Positions 36,241 to 49,826 are shown, numbered from the stretch's first letter. The stretch: 64,000 nt of DNA from Ipomoea triloba (GCF_003576645.1 NC_044916.1:34091466-34155465), one strand, 5' to 3'. Numbers and translations are program-made. Notes: generated by a model not told the origin, from the sequence alone.

Positions 36241-37380
36241 ATCAAATCAAATGTCGAAGCAGTAATTCACCAATCACCAGTAGGCAGTAGCCTTATGCCC
36301 TTATACAATTATACGTTGTACGCCGCAATTTGACCAATACAATAAATTACGCATGCCGAAACATTCCTCATCTCAAATTTTTCATATTTATGCCTAATTA
36401 GCTCATATATTATTTATTATTTACTTTCTTTTCAAACTTCACCCATGTGATAAACTTAACTGTCTATACAAATATAAATTTTTTTTTTAAATTTTACCCA
36501 TATGATCAACCGAACTGTCTAAGCAAACATAATAATTTTTTACTTTATATGGCTGTTGATGAACGTACTGACTTACTATTTACCAAAATTAATTATTCGT
36601 TTTATATATTAAATGTTAAGAAAGTGTTTATTTAATTTGAATTTTATATGATTTGTATTAAACATACAATCATCATTCTAAAGTTGAATAGTCTAATGAA
36701 AGTGTAATTATAATCATCACATTCATCTAAAAAAAAAAAGAGCATATCGTTGCTTGTTCAAACTTGCTGGCTAGTCCTAACTGTCCATACAATTCGTAAA
36801 CTTAAAATCGTGTGCTATGACTTATAACTATGCCCTGAAGATTGGAAATAATAGTTTAAAAGGTCAAATTAATTAGTATTTCATCAATTCGACTATCATT
36901 TCTAATTCTTGATTTAATTCGTCATAGTTTTACTTCTCAAGTTTTAAAAACGTTTTATTTTTATTAGTCTAAAATGTTCAAAATAATCATAAATGTGGTA
37001 TTGTTAAATTTAATAAAACTTTTACAAAATGATGACATTTTGGATATTTAAAACCAACAAGTTGAAGCATGGATAATAACGGGTCAATCCATAATGCCTC
37101 GGAACAAACCTTAGTTGGGGCTTGCATCATAGACCAAAAAAGAATTAAGGAAAGAGTTGGACTTCACTAATAATAAAATGAAGAAGCTTTCTGCCTTATT
37201 GGCAGAGACTCGATCTTACCAACTTTGCAATCCAAAAAAAAAAAAAAAAAAAAAAACTCGTTTGAGGTGAAACCGGCAAATTTTAGTATGTACCCTGGTC
37301 CAAAAAGATGCCATTTAATTTCTTTTAATTAAAAGAAATGACACCTGTTTCAATCCATCTAATTACTCCTGTTTGCATAA
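36241..37380. other. Intergenic, no gene recognised
   Basis: AT-rich. CCCATGTGATAAACTTAACTG and a close variant recur at about 36443 and 36497 (short direct repeat). An A22 homopolymer lies at 37234-37255. No gene is supported. Confidence 0.45.
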
Positions 37381-37385
37381 CATAT

Positions 37386-38095
37386 TTGGTTTCATTTTAT
37401 ATACATTGTAGTTTCATTTCGTCACAACTAAAGTATCATTTTGTTTCAACTACAATTTCATATGACATTATACACTCAATATGTTAGACCTGTTATTGAA
37501 TTTCATTTTATACACACTGCAATCTTATTACAACACTGCTAAAGTATAATTCTAATTCAACTACAACTTTATTGGACAATATACAGTCAAATATGTGAAA
37601 TTGTTATTCAATTTCATTTTATATACAGTATAGTTTCATTACAACACAATTGTACTAAAGTATCATTTTGATATAACTATAGTTTCATTTGATAATATAC
37701 ACTCAATATGTGGGACATGTTCGTTATTCAGTTTCATTTTATACAATCGTAGTTTCAGTTCAACATAACTAATCAAAGTATCATTTCAATTTAAATACAA
37801 TTTCATTTAACAATAACCCAGTGGGGTAGCTCAAGTGGCAAGTGAGCTCTCTTTGTGGGGAGGAATTTCGGGAGAACCCGGGTTCAATTGGCACAAGTGA
37901 CGATTCCCCTTGGGCTAGCTCCAGTGCCTCTTGGAGCGAACGTGGGTGGGCCCCGGACCGTTAAACGGACGGAGAGAAAGACCCTGTAAATTTACTATAA
38001 AAAAATAATTTTATTTGACAATATACACCAATATGTGAGACATGTTATTCAATTTCATTTTATAAATATTGTAGTTTCATTTCAGTAGTGGTTTG
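37386..38095. repeat. About 113-bp tandem repeat, 5-6 copies, split by a SINE
   Basis: TTTCATTTTATA(C/T)A...GTAGTTTCATT recurs at about 37386, 37497, 37610, 37727 and 38048, together with AAAGTATCATTT and CAATATACACTCAATATGTG. The spacing is 111-117 bp. The last interval is enlarged by the SINE at 37816-38006. Confidence 0.8.
37816..38006 (+). mobile_element. tRNA-derived SINE (family B) with about 17-bp TSD
   Basis: The head GTGGGGTAGCTCAAGTGGCA resembles box A; GGGTTCAATTGG is a box-B-like site. The body ends CCCTGTAAATTTACTAT followed by an A-rich tail. AATTTCATTTAACAATA (37799-37815) and AATTTTATTTGACAATA (38007-38023) flank it as a slightly diverged target duplication. Confidence 0.82.
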
Positions 38096-40459
38096 AATCC
38101 TTGACCCAGTTACCGTTGTACTCAAGAATTCCCAAAAGCATGCTAATGAACAATATACACCAAATATTAACAATATGCAAGCATATATCCTTCATAAAAT
38201 CAATAACCATATAGATTACATTTCTACCATTTAAACAATATATAATCACAAATAGAGCATCAATATAGGAAAAAGACACCGTATTGTGGATTATGTTGCC
38301 TACTTTCTTCACAGTTGGAGAGAAGCTAATGATTCAAATATGAAAAAAGAAACCTCCACAAGAAATGCATGCTATGAGATGGAATAAACCCCTAGAGCTA
38401 GGGTAGTGTCAAGTGTACGTGAAGCTAATGTAGATGTACGTAGTTCTTAGCATTAACCACATAATGGATTTTGGGTTATTTATCACCAGGAACGCTTAAG
38501 GACTTTTCTTCATTTAAAATTCTTTTTTGCTAAACAATATGTGAATAGGGTTGTTTATGCTTTGCACGGGAAGATCATATCAAAAGAGATTGCAATTATC
38601 TATACTAGCTTTTTTTCTGAACGGGCTTGAGGCCCACTTTTACAACACAAAACGGACCACCTTCCTAGTGTTAGAGATCAATAATTTTGCTTTGCATGTA
38701 AAAGAATGGCAGCTTATCATAAGCCTATATCTTGTACCACTATTGTTTATTGTTACTATATAAAGATACAATTACACCATCTAATAAATGAAGTTCAAGT
38801 ATATACTTAAGGGCATTCAAGTCTTACGAAATACAATGGTATTATAATTAAATCTTACAACTCATTACTAAATTTTATTGAACATTTATTAAATAACACA
38901 AAGCACATTATTGCAACTAAGGTAAATTACCTCCTTTATATAGGGCATTTGGTTAATTGGCTGGATGAGAAAAAAGTTTCACGGAAAAATTTTTCCTTCA
39001 ATTTAAGGAAAAAAAGATGTTTCTCTAAAAATGAGATTTATTTTTCTTTATTGTTTAGCCTCCATTCAGAGACAGCAACGCTGTAACCGAGGCTCGAACT
39101 CACCCTTTTACATGAGGAATGTAACCAAATGCCACTAAACCACAACATGATTGGCACCATCATAGCGAATATAATTGAATATGTATTCTGTGTTACTCCT
39201 TATTTTATGATATGAAGATAGACTAAAATATATTCATTCAAAAAAAGATAAACCTTTCACATGGAATTAAGAAAATGTCGACCCTGGCCTTCTCAACATT
39301 GATAACATGTTCATCAACGTAATACAAAAGCATGAGTTTTGACTTGGGGCCTTGAATTGGGCCTTTGGGATTGTGAAAGGGTTATAATATTGGTGCAAGA
39401 GGTAGAGCCAACATTTACACACAAAAAATATAATAAAATAAAATAAAGGCTTATGCATGCCGTCTGCAAGAATGAATTCAACGACTCGATCGAAGAGGCG
39501 TGGGGCTGCTCATTTTGCATAGTCAACTACTCCCTCCTATCCCTATAATTAAGTGCAATTAAAGATAATATACTTTAATTTATAAAATTGCCTTTAATTA
39601 ATTAAATTCATTATTATATTTCTTTACTTGTCATCATGAATGTCAATATATTTTTTCAATCATCTTGAGGCAAAATTCATCCGATGGAGCTATCAAATCC
39701 AACAGTAATATGTTGCACAATGTTTATTTATTTATTTATTATTCTATTTTTTTCAATCTTTTTCTCAAACACTATATACCACTGGATAAGAATATATATT
39801 TAAAAAGTACAATGTTCGGATATTTGTCGTCATTGACTCTTGGTAGTTTAACTATTGGCTTATGGTCCAATTGGTTTAACTATAGAACAATAAGCAAATA
39901 AGAAGGAATTGTCGGTCGAGCTGACCAGACTTACCTATCACCTTCAATGGTTGTGATTACAGTTGATAGATTTTGTTTTGATGCAACATAATGGTAGATT
40001 GCGGGTATAGATGGCACATGCCATCTTGCTATTTGTAAGTATTTGAAATTCTAAATCTAAAATAGTAGTTATAAATATTGTTTTTGTTAGTGTAACTTTG
40101 AAGGGCCCGAGCCTCTAAAGTTCATTCTCTTATTACTTACACCGGTATGATCTATTACTTTTACATATAAAAATGTGAAATCGGCTCAAATTCAATATAT
40201 AATTATATGTAAGGACGGTAGTTCTTGGATTAGCATTAACATACAATGTGATTTTTTAGTATCTTTTAAAATTATAGTATTGCAGGTGATTCATCTTAAA
40301 GTATCTTAGTTGTAATATCACAATTATTGACCTAACAAATACCAACCTAGTGGGTGTTTATTTATAAGATTTTCATTTGTATGTTGACCTAATTTTCCTT
40401 TTTGCTCCTTAGAAACATAGACCATTCCATATTAGGCTAGTGTTTTTCCTAATCCTTTT

Positions 40460-40491
<32 letters not shown>

Positions 40492-40780
40492 TTTTTTGGT
40501 GTCAGTGTGTCACTAAGCATGGGTTGGTGCTTAGAAAGCCCCCGTGGAAGGAACCAAATGGCGTTTTCCCAAAGGAGTAGAACTGAAATCTTGGCAATCT
40601 TGGGCCCATGGGCCATCAATTAATTAGTATAAATGAGCCCACCACTCAATTTTTACGATAGAATCCGATATTTATATCGCTATAAGATTATTTAAATAAA
40701 TTTTTAATATGAGATGTACATATAAAATTTTAACCTTATAATTATATAAGCAATAGATGCTAATGAGTTTGGGTTTTGAC
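38096..40780. other. Intergenic, no gene recognised
   Basis: AT-rich, with a decayed SINE family A copy (39055-39156, minus: GTTTAGTGGCATTTGG, GAGTTCGAGCCTCGG). A T-run lies at 40461-40498, preceding a unique GC-balanced patch to about 40620. Open frames of 60-80 codons here show no family features. Confidence 0.5.
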
Positions 40781-40782
40781 TA

Positions 40783-41220
40783 TGGTAGGCGTTTCGGTAC
40801 TCGATTTGATTTCGATTTGTTTGGTTCTTGAAAAAATAAAGTCGGTTTAACATTATAATTTATTGAAAAAATTAACCTTATTCGACTCGGTTTAAGAATT
40901 TCAATTCTCAACATTTCATAGTGTTCTAGTGTAAATGTTTAATTAATTAATTATTTTTACTAAAAATTTATGATTAAAAATTCATTTTGCCTTCATTGAG
41001 TTCAACAAGCTCATCTAATAAGATTATAACATTAAAAAAAAAAAAAAACATTTTGGAGAACCCAAAGTTAGAGTACTTTTATAATTTATTTTATAATTTA
41101 TTTAACTTTAGTAAATAGTGTTAGCTCTGTGATCCAGGCATTAAAATTTCATTATATCTTGTATATTAGTGATTGATATAGTAAATTCTTCATGGAAAAT
41201 CCGAATCGAATTGCCCCTAG
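40783..41220. mobile_element. Degenerate hAT-like MITE (GGGGCAATTCGATTCGG ends)
   Basis: The right end GAATCGAATTGCCCCTA and the left GGTAGGCGTTTCGGTACTCGATTTG are inverted counterparts. Internal inverted matches to TCGGTTTAA are also present. No convincing TSD is seen. Confidence 0.4.
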
Positions 41221-42323
41221 AAGGTCCACGCACGTCAAATCGCCGTCGAAGATAACACAGTGAAGGTGGATGCACCACATAATTTCTTTCAACGTCAACG
41301 AGGCTTTATCGTACACGGAATATTCTGGACTGCACCGAATGCTAACCAGGTGAGATCGGGACTAAAATGCGCCCGCCGCCAAGGAGTGCGATGAAACCGC
41401 GTTCTGTCGTTGGGCGCGGGTCGGTAAACCGTCACTGCGTGTTCGGATGGTTATGCTTCCTAGGTATCCGAGATTAGGTGAAATTAGTGTTTAATTAATT
41501 ATAATTAGGCAATCCAGTTAATCCGTTATGTTGTACTTGTAATTTGCAAGCCGCCATAAAAATTGTCACATATACTGTTAAAGTTTATAAATTGTGTTAA
41601 TTTTATATTTTGTTCTAAATTTATACAATACATACTATCTTTAGTCTTTTTTTTTTTAAGAATATTTCCTTTGATCTTAGTATTATTTTAACATGATCAT
41701 TTTTATTATTCGTCAACAAAATTGTTGAAATGTTGTTAAATAAAATAACATTTTAATTTTGTTTAAATACAAAGTATGTTAGCTTGTTATTTTTTATTTT
41801 TTATTTTTTAGAAAACAAATCATAGTCGAAGATCAACGATTTTGTTGACGGATGATAAAAAATATTCATGTCACAAAAATATTATAACCAAAGAAAAATG
41901 TTCTAAAAAAGACTAAAAATAAATTTTCAAATATAAATCTAAGACAAAAAAATTGAATTAACTCTTTATAAATTTATAGTCACAACCAAATTATGTCAAA
42001 CTCAAATGCTGTAAGTTAAAATTTTAGAATATGAAGGATTGAAGGTGTTAATGTCAAATTCAAATTCAAATAATATAAGTTAAGATTATAGAATAAGAAG
42101 GTGTTACAAATACTATTAGTCCATAATTACTATCAAAAAATGCATTTTGAGTGAGTTCTAGCCAGCAAAGGATTAAAAATAAGTAAATCCTTGTAGTTTG
42201 CTTATAGTTAATTGACTTGAACTTAAAACATTATGATTACCAAGTTAACTGCTCGATCAATTCTGCTGGAGTTGTCTCAATGTGCTAATTAATTCATTTC
42301 TATTTAAATCAATTTGAATATAC

Positions 42324-43223
42324 GGGTGTGTTTGGAAAGTAGGAAAATGATTTATGAAAAATGTTTTCTGAAAAATTAGTCATTTTTTAGAAAATATTTT
42401 AATTTCTTGTGTTTGGCTGCGAAGCATAAAACTGTATTTGTGTGTCTAGTTCATTTTTCAGAAAATGGATAGGAAAATGAACAGAATCGTATAATTAAAT
42501 ATTTTAATTAATTTGTTAAAATATAACAACATTTATAATACCAATTTTCAATATAATCAACAAATGACTAATAAAATATCAAAATAACTAACCAAAGTAT
42601 TACAATTGAAAATAACAAACCAAAATAACTAGTTAATCATCGCATCCAACGTCTTACAATTCAAAATAATCACCGCAAAAATATCACAATTGTAATTTGT
42701 AACAAATCATTCATTTATAACAAAAAAAAAAATCACAAAAAAAAATTATCTAAAAAACACAGCAAAAAAATACATCCAAAACCAGTAAACCCACTAATTT
42801 GCGAAACTAGTCGGTGGCCGACTAGTTTTCATGAAACCAGTGGCCGACTGATTGGTTTCGGAAACAAGTCCGACTTTTTCTGCTCGTAAATCGGGAAAAA
42901 ATTTCAGATCGTTAGATCTGAGAACATTAAGCATAAAAGTTACAACTAAAAAAAAGAAAGAAGAAAAGGAAGGAACATACCTTGATGGATTGATGATAGG
43001 AAGATGGCAAGAAGAAGAAGCAAAAGCGCAACTCAGAGCCAATGAGGTAGAAGCAAGAGTTATGGTTCCGGAAAATGACTTCCCCTAAAGAAAAGGGAAA
43101 GTCATTTTCTTGAAAAAGTGATTTATTTTTCATTAACTAGTGGCTTAATTTTCATTGACCATATTTTCCTTCTTCTTCCCAAGCACAAAAAATAAATCAT
43201 TTTTTGGGTTTCCAAACACACCC
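42324..43223. mobile_element. PIF/Harbinger- or hAT-like MITE with GGGTGTGTTTGGAAA ends
   Basis: Ends GGGTGTGTTTGGAAAGTAGG and the inverted TTTCCAAACACACCC bound about 900 bp. Subterminal AAATGATTT/TCATTTTC motifs are also inverted. The flanks read TAC and TAA, consistent with but not proving a 3-bp target duplication. The open frames at 42794-43088 lie inside it and are not genes. Confidence 0.65.
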
Positions 43224-43554
43224 TAAGTAATGCTATATTTTCTTCTTAGTTTTACTTCTTTACGTGATAATTATTGATTGGTCAATTTTATATTTGATAA
43301 ATAATTAGATTTATCATTAACATTAAGAATAACAAAAATTATTATCACAAGAGAAATATAGCATTATACTTCGAATCTTCGTCAAGTCAAATTTGAATAA
43401 CTCTTGTGGTTTGTCATTTATCTATTGCTATTTCCTTTTTGTCGTTTGTGAAACAACATGAAACAAACCTAATTAGTTACGTGGCATTTAAGATTAAAGT
43501 AATTAATAAAGGGGGCGTATATTTAATGAATATTACGTCCTCAAAAACAAATAT

Positions 43555-43866
43555 TATATAAAAGTAAAATGGAGGGATAATGACGAGGTAGCTTATTATA
43601 ATGTGTAGGGATTTAATAAGTAAAAAAGTAAACCCAACCAAAGCCTAGTGGAAATTAATTAAACGGATAGCCAATGAAAAAAAAAAAAGTAAAACCATGC
43701 GAGGCTGGTGAAGTGGATTTAATAAGAGTTTGGAGTCCGGGGGGTCGCAGGGACAAACGGAGAGCGTGGACTTCCTTCGGGAGTGCCTAGAGAGAGAAAG
43801 CTTCGACTTTAAGAGAGAGAGAGAGAGAGAAAGTATAATCATCCTGGGGGAAGACTCTGTGCTGGG
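43555..43866 (+). promoter_or_regulatory. Candidate promoter and noncoding first exon of the Tubby-like gene
   Basis: TATATAAAA at 43555-43563 precedes a purine-rich transcribed-looking region with a (GA)n at 43811-43830. This ends at a consensus donor GCTGGG|GTGAGC (43866/43867). A matching acceptor TTCTTCTTAG at 44854-44863 lies 84 bp before the coding start, giving a 5' UTR intron of about 1 kb. Confidence 0.45.
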
Positions 43867-44947
43867 GTGAGCTTTAGCCACTCTTTTCTTGATCTTATTT
43901 CCGATTATACTGCCATTTTCTATCCCCGTATGCTAAATGTTTGTTTAAATTTCTTTTGGAGTTATAAATTTGCCGATTTCATGTGTTGGTTTTTCAATAT
44001 TGTTGTTATTTCTGAATGAAATTTATTTTCCTTCTGTTGTTCTTTAGAAATTTTGATTGAACTACTTAGCTATCGCTCAGTGTATGAGGGTTTACTTAAA
44101 AGGATTAGCTTTTTCTTTGTCTTTGTTCTATTATAAACTTGGTTAAATTTCGTTGGTTTCTTGCTGAGATTGTTAAATATTTTGGCTGTTGAGATCATTC
44201 AGCACTGAAGCTTTTGGCATAATATGTTTGTAAAAATTTAGGAACTAGGAACAATTTAGATAATGTTCAATCTTGTGAGAGGAATGAAAGAAATGGTAAA
44301 TTTCCCTTTGTGCTCAATGTTTGGATGACAGTTTTGAGAATTGGTACTCCTTTTCTAGTCTAGGGTTTTGCCTTTCGCAGCTAATAGATAATTACTTCGT
44401 CTATTATTGATTTTGGAATGTGTCATTCTATTTTGGTGTCGGCTTATTTGGTCCCTATTGGGATGGGAACACTAAGTTATCTTTGGAAATTTCATCTCCT
44501 TAAAGCTAACAATTGTCTCTTGGTGATAACATAAATCTAGAAAACTTCTGATGTCTTATTTTCACCCACCCATTCTCTAAATTGTCAGGCAGTATTTGTT
44601 GATAACTAGTTATAATTTGTTGTGACAACTGACTATAAATAACTAGTTTAAAAGAAGCACCATACATGTTTCAAGGTAAAGGTTTTAGAAGCGGGAAAGT
44701 TGTTTCTTACTAAAGAATGCTTCATAGACTGCTTTAAAGGCTCCATTTGAAGATTTCTTTTTGTTGGGAATCTTCTTTTCTTGCTCTGTGCTTTTCATCA
44801 CTTTGTTTACTTTGTTACTAAGGTATGTATAATTGATTTTGCTGAAACCCATATTCTTCTTAGGTATATTTATTGTCCATGGACTAAGCATATCAAAAGA
44901 CACGGATACATAAACCAAGTCCAGGGAGCATCACACATTCAAAGTAA

Positions 44948-47870
44948 ATGTCATTTAGAAGTATAGCTCGTGACATTAAGGATAGTATTGGGAGCTTATC
45001 AAGGCGAAGTTTTGAGTTTAGGTTGACTGGCCATCAGAGGGGGAAGTCTCATGGGGCTGTCCATGAGTTGCATGACCAGCCTGTAATCATCCAGAACAGC
45101 TGTTGGGCTAGCCTCCCACCTGAGTTACTTCGAGATGTAATTAAAAGGTTGGAGTCTAGTGAGAGTGCGTGGCCTGCTCGCAAGCATGTTGTTGCCTGTG
45201 CTGGTGTTTGCCGATCATGGAGAGAGATGTGCAAGGAAATTGTTCATAATCCAGAGTTCTCAGGAAAGTTGACTTTCCCAGTCTCTCTGAAGCAGGTAAT
45301 GTGTTTTCATACAGTTATTTTCAGTTAATTATGTTTATCAAAATAAATCAACTGCACTATTCATTCATTTGGAAAAGAGTGCTAATACTTTCATGTTTGT
45401 TTGCCTTTACAGCCAGGGCAACGAGATGGAGCCATTCAATGTTTCATAAAGAGAGACAAATCTAATTTAACTTACCGCCTTTTCCTCTGTCTTAGCCCAG
45501 GTAAATTTGCACAATGAAAAGTTCTCTGTTTGCTGTGTTTTGTGTAAGGCTGTGTTTTGATATATTGATTTCAGTAGCAATTAGGCTTTGCATGGTATCA
45601 TGATATTAGGGTTAACTTTGCATATTGCTTACATCAATTTCTGCATCTTTACTGGTTTTCTTGGATACATCTAAGGGGGTTGGGGATTGAACTTGTAACC
45701 TCTTATCTAGAGTCGCTTATGCTACTTGACCATAAGGTCTTTGGCACTGCTTCTTTACTGATAGATGTTAAGGATATACCTATATCATTGATCTGGTTTT
45801 TTAGTCAACATTAGAGTCTTTTACCCCTTCTGCCTGGAGATGGTCCTATCATGCTTCAATTAGCACCGTCATATCACATATGTATTTCATAAATTTTGAC
45901 TGATGGTGTCCTTTTTGCTTCGAATCTGAATTGATTCTTTTCTGAGTTGAGCTTATATAGGTTTTATAATAACACAGTTACAAAAAATATTTGCAGGCAG
46001 TAACCAACTATTAAGTTGGTGCTTTTTTCTTTGATCCACCTTCTATCTATATCTACCATCTGCTCATGTACAGTAAATGATTACTATTTCCATGTTCTAA
46101 ATCATATTCAAGTAGTTTATTTTCTCCAAACATGAAATAATCTTTCTTATGTAGATGATACCATTCCAACTCTTCAATACTCAGAGATGTTAAATTGTTG
46201 CTTCCTCATTGCATTACTGCGAGTTTCCTAGTGACTGATGTTAATTTGTTGCTTCCACAGCCTTGCTGGTAGAAAATGGAAAGTTTCTTCTCTCTGCTAA
46301 GCGGAACCGGAGGACTACTCATACAGAATATATTATCTCGATGGATGCAGATAACATATCGCGGTCTAGTAACACTTACATTGGAAAACTGAGGTCAGTT
46401 TGCCTTGGAACTTATATCCCACCTCGATATGTACTCTGTAATAAAGCCTGGGTTGTAAAGGATGGCATCAAGTTGGAACGTTACTGCATGATGAGCCTTT
46501 GTGACAACAAATATGATGGCCTGTTTCTGTGTGATAATTTGTATCATTTCTATGCACACTGACTTTTCTTTGTAGGATGGAATATAGATATTTCTCTTCA
46601 ATAGTTTCTGAACATTATTATTCATTGGGTACTGATATAAGAATCTAGTTGAGTTTATGGAAGGGAGATATCAAGGTATTCTGTGGAAGGGATAGGGGTG
46701 GGGATACCGGATGCCCGATGCTGTATGCAAAAAAATAAATAAAATAATCTTCTAATTATAACATAGGTGGATAGATTTGTCCTTAATTTTGAGACTTTAA
46801 GAGATATTTCTGCCCATAAAAAGAATTGTGAAAATGAGGAACATACAATGTTATTGAACCACTGAATTTTAGATATAATGCTCATTGGTATTAGCCTTTC
46901 TGCCCTGATTTTAGTGATGAAAGGAGATGCTAATGCCTTTAATACTCGACCCATTCTTTAAATTATGCATGTGAAAAGCTCAGTAATCTTGTGGACATGC
47001 TTAGTTTTTGTTTTTGATATTTTATTTTGACATGATAGAAAATTATTTGTTTTGAATTTAATAGATGTTTTGTTGTGGAGTATCAATTTACTTGAAGGTA
47101 TTAATCATAGTTTATTTTCACATAGGACCTTATAACCTTTTTTAATTTGTTTCAGGTCAAATTTTCTTGGGACTAAGTTCATAATTTATGACACTCAGCC
47201 ACCATACAACAGCACTCATATATCCGATCCTGGTTGTACAAGCCGCAGATTCTACTCAAAGAAAGTTTCCCCCAAAGTCCCTACTGGAAGCTACAACATT
47301 GCACAAGTCACATATGAACTGAATGTTCTTGGCACCAGAGGGCCACGGAAAATGCATTGTGTCATGTATTCAATCCCGATCTCGTCTCTTGAGCCTGGCG
47401 GCATTGTCCCTGGTCAGCCTGAGCTGCTTCCTCGCTCACTTGAGGATTCATTCAGGAGCATCTCCTTTTCAAAATCAATTGATAATTCAACCGAGTTCAG
47501 TAGTGCAAGGTATTCGGACATAATTGGTCCACGGGATGATGATGATGATGATGCTGCAAAGGAAAGACCTTTAGTACTTCGGAATAAACCTCCGAGATGG
47601 CACGAGCAGTTGCAGTGTTGGTGTCTTAATTTCAGGGGAAGGGTAACCGTTGCCTCTGTCAAGAATTTCCAGCTGATCGCCGCAACACAGCCGCCTGCTG
47701 GTGCCCCAACGCCAGCTCAGCCACCCCAGTCTGATCCCGACAAGATCATCCTGCAGTTCGGGAAGGTTGGCAAAGATATGTTCACCATGGATTACCGATA
47801 TCCTTTGTCCGCCTTTCAGGCATTCGCCATCTGTTTAAGCAGCTTTGACACAAAGCTCGCATGTGAATAA
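44948..47870 (+). CDS. TLP: Tubby-like F-box protein
   Basis: Four coding exons join in frame: 44948-45295, 45413-45500, 46261-46393, 47156-47870, giving 427 residues, the usual length of plant TULPs. An F-box (about 53-98, [17 protein letters not shown] to [12 protein letters not shown]) is followed by the tubby barrel (about 111-427). Recognisable tubby segments are [85 protein letters not shown] and the invariant C-terminus [15 protein letters not shown]. Family knowledge: the tubby domain binds plasma-membrane phosphoinositides, and the F-box links to SKP1 in SCF ubiquitin ligases; roles in ABA and stress signalling are reported for relatives. A six-Asp run (317-322) encoded by GAT repeats lies in the insert before the KPPRWHE segment. 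A SINE fragment lies in intron 2 of the coding region. Confidence 0.95.
45660..45755 (-). mobile_element. SINE family A fragment in a Tubby-like gene intron
   Basis: The minus strand reads CCAAAGACCTTATGGTCAAG at the head and GGTTACAAGTTCAATCCCC at the box B position. It lies in the intron between 45500 and 46261. Confidence 0.5.
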
Positions 47871-48266
47871 TACTACATAAACCACCGAAGGTTGTGCGTC
47901 TATACTGACCGAGATTTTCAACATTTGCAAGCGATGAGTCTATCGTGTCCAGTCACCTGTGCAACTCCACTGTACTGTCCAAGAAAAGGTGCAAGAATGT
48001 TAATTCCTTCCATTGTAATTTTCCTTTTCTCCTTTGTTTCTTGCATTGTATTTATGCGGACATTATAATTTCTTCACATGTACTGTCTTAGGTAAACTTG
48101 TTTTGGTAGTTTGCTGTAAACCTTATTGCATGAACCCATAACAGGAATTATTCTCATTTTCACTAATGATTTTCAAAGTATATCCATTACTCATCCTCTT
48201 AATTCTAGATGTTGAAGAATACACGTGCTTTGATATTCAAATTCTAGTTGTACCAAATACAATAAA
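47871..48266 (+). terminator. Probable 3' UTR and poly(A) signal of the Tubby-like gene
   Basis: About 390 bp after the stop an AATAAA occurs at 48261-48266, preceded by TTGTA/TGTA-rich plant far-upstream-like motifs. Earlier cryptic plant signals could also be used. Confidence 0.35.
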
Positions 48267-49826
48267 TCAACAAGTCATCTTATAATTCTTTCTTTTGGAC
48301 AGGGTGGGGGCCCAGTTGCTTCTTGCATAAATGCAATACAAGATTTTGGTGGTGTGGGGAAGGGGGTAGGTTTAATTGATGGGAACTACTGCCGTACTGA
48401 CACTTCAACATATATTGAACTACTCCTGAAATTTTCTTTTATTAGCAGATGCAAAACATCTCCAACAAGCTTTATTCAGTGCTTAGAAAATGGGAAAACA
48501 TAAAAAAGACGTAGTAGTGGTTTAGAGTTTGGTATTTCATTGTCCTAAATAGTGTCTACTGAATGAGTAAGCTAAGCTTGTGTGGTGTATATTCATATTT
48601 TATTGAAAAGCTAATCAGTGTACAGATTGACTAGTGATGGGTTATCGCGAATACAACTTTGGGCATTGGTCTTTATAGGTCGGATCAACACTAAAGACCT
48701 CTGTTTTTTTTTTTCCTGATATTATTGGCTCCATTTAACTTAAATTTTATGTAATTTTGTTTCTTTATATTATGTTGTGTGACAAAATATTGGAATTCTT
48801 TTGAGTAAATAAGGAGAGAAAAAGGGACCCAAAAAAAAAACAAAAATAAAAAAGGGGAGTTGGTGGTTAGTAAATATAGCAATTGGTACTTTTAACCATA
48901 ATGTACAGAGGGCAGGTTAACCATTATTATCTTGAGTCAGGGTAGATGATTAGTACAGCAGAGCTATTGGACTTGATGGAGTCTAGGAGTTCAGAGTTGA
49001 GACTCTATAAACTTGATCCACTTTTGATTTTTTTTGCCTCCATCTTAGTTTAGATAGGCTGAATTAGGAGTATTTTGTAAATATATAAATATAATAACAT
49101 AATTAGAAATACTTGACATTTAATTCCATTTTCAAATTATCTGAATAAAATATTAAACTACTCTAATTCTACTTGAGTAATTGAGCCGCTCAAGTTTAGG
49201 CTTCACTCATTAATTACTGATTGTGATTTGTTTACTTGAAATAATCCGATCACGTGTGTTTAGGCTTTTCTTGTTTCCCGTTAAATACAATCAAACTTAG
49301 CTTTCAGTGTTGAGCTGTACTTTGGTTCAAATACATCCTAAATTGACCGGCCCACATATGGAAGGGGTTCAAGTCTCAGCGAAAACGATATTAACTCGCT
49401 TTAGTAGTTATGAACAGATACTACTTTGTAACAGAATCAGTAGTACTAAAAAAAATTACTAAAAAATAAATGTATACAAGATATTGCTATGAAGTGAAAA
49501 CGTAACTGATCGAGTTGTTATGTTGAAGGATCAAGATAATTAACACCCTGCAGATCATATCGTTCAAAGAAGAAGAAAAGAAAAGAGAGAGGGCTGATAG
49601 ATAACACTGCAATTCGCACAAGAATTTGCAGTAGAGTTTAGATAGACACCAAATTAAAATTACATTAGCAGGTAGAGAAACAGATACACTAGCCAAAATG
49701 GCACTTAGCTAGCGACTAAGTATTTTACTGGGAGATCAGAGGGAGGTTACTATTTTGTGACGAATATAATGAAGGCTCCATGGCCATGACAGATATCCGA
49801 GAGGTGAGCACTTGCTAAGTCAGTCT
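48267..49826. other. Intergenic, no gene recognised
   Basis: Contains a 5'-decayed SINE family A copy on the plus strand (49350-49450). It is recognised by GTTATGAACAGATACTAC and CAGTAGTACTAAAA, nearly identical to the copy at 20281. A minus-strand open frame at 49487-49696 lies directly downstream of the small gene below and may be its 3' UTR; it has no recognisable domain. Confidence 0.5.

Noticed and set aside
42794..43088. Overlapping open frames of about 80 codons on both strands
   Set aside because: Both lie inside the GGGTGTGTTTGG MITE and show no domain.
47414..47662. Minus-strand Ser-rich open frame
   Set aside because: It is the antisense shadow of the last Tubby-like exon.
49487..49696. 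Minus-strand 69-codon frame beginning MASVSVSLP
   Set aside because: Leucine/serine-rich low complexity with no family features; more likely 3' UTR or spacer next to the small gene.
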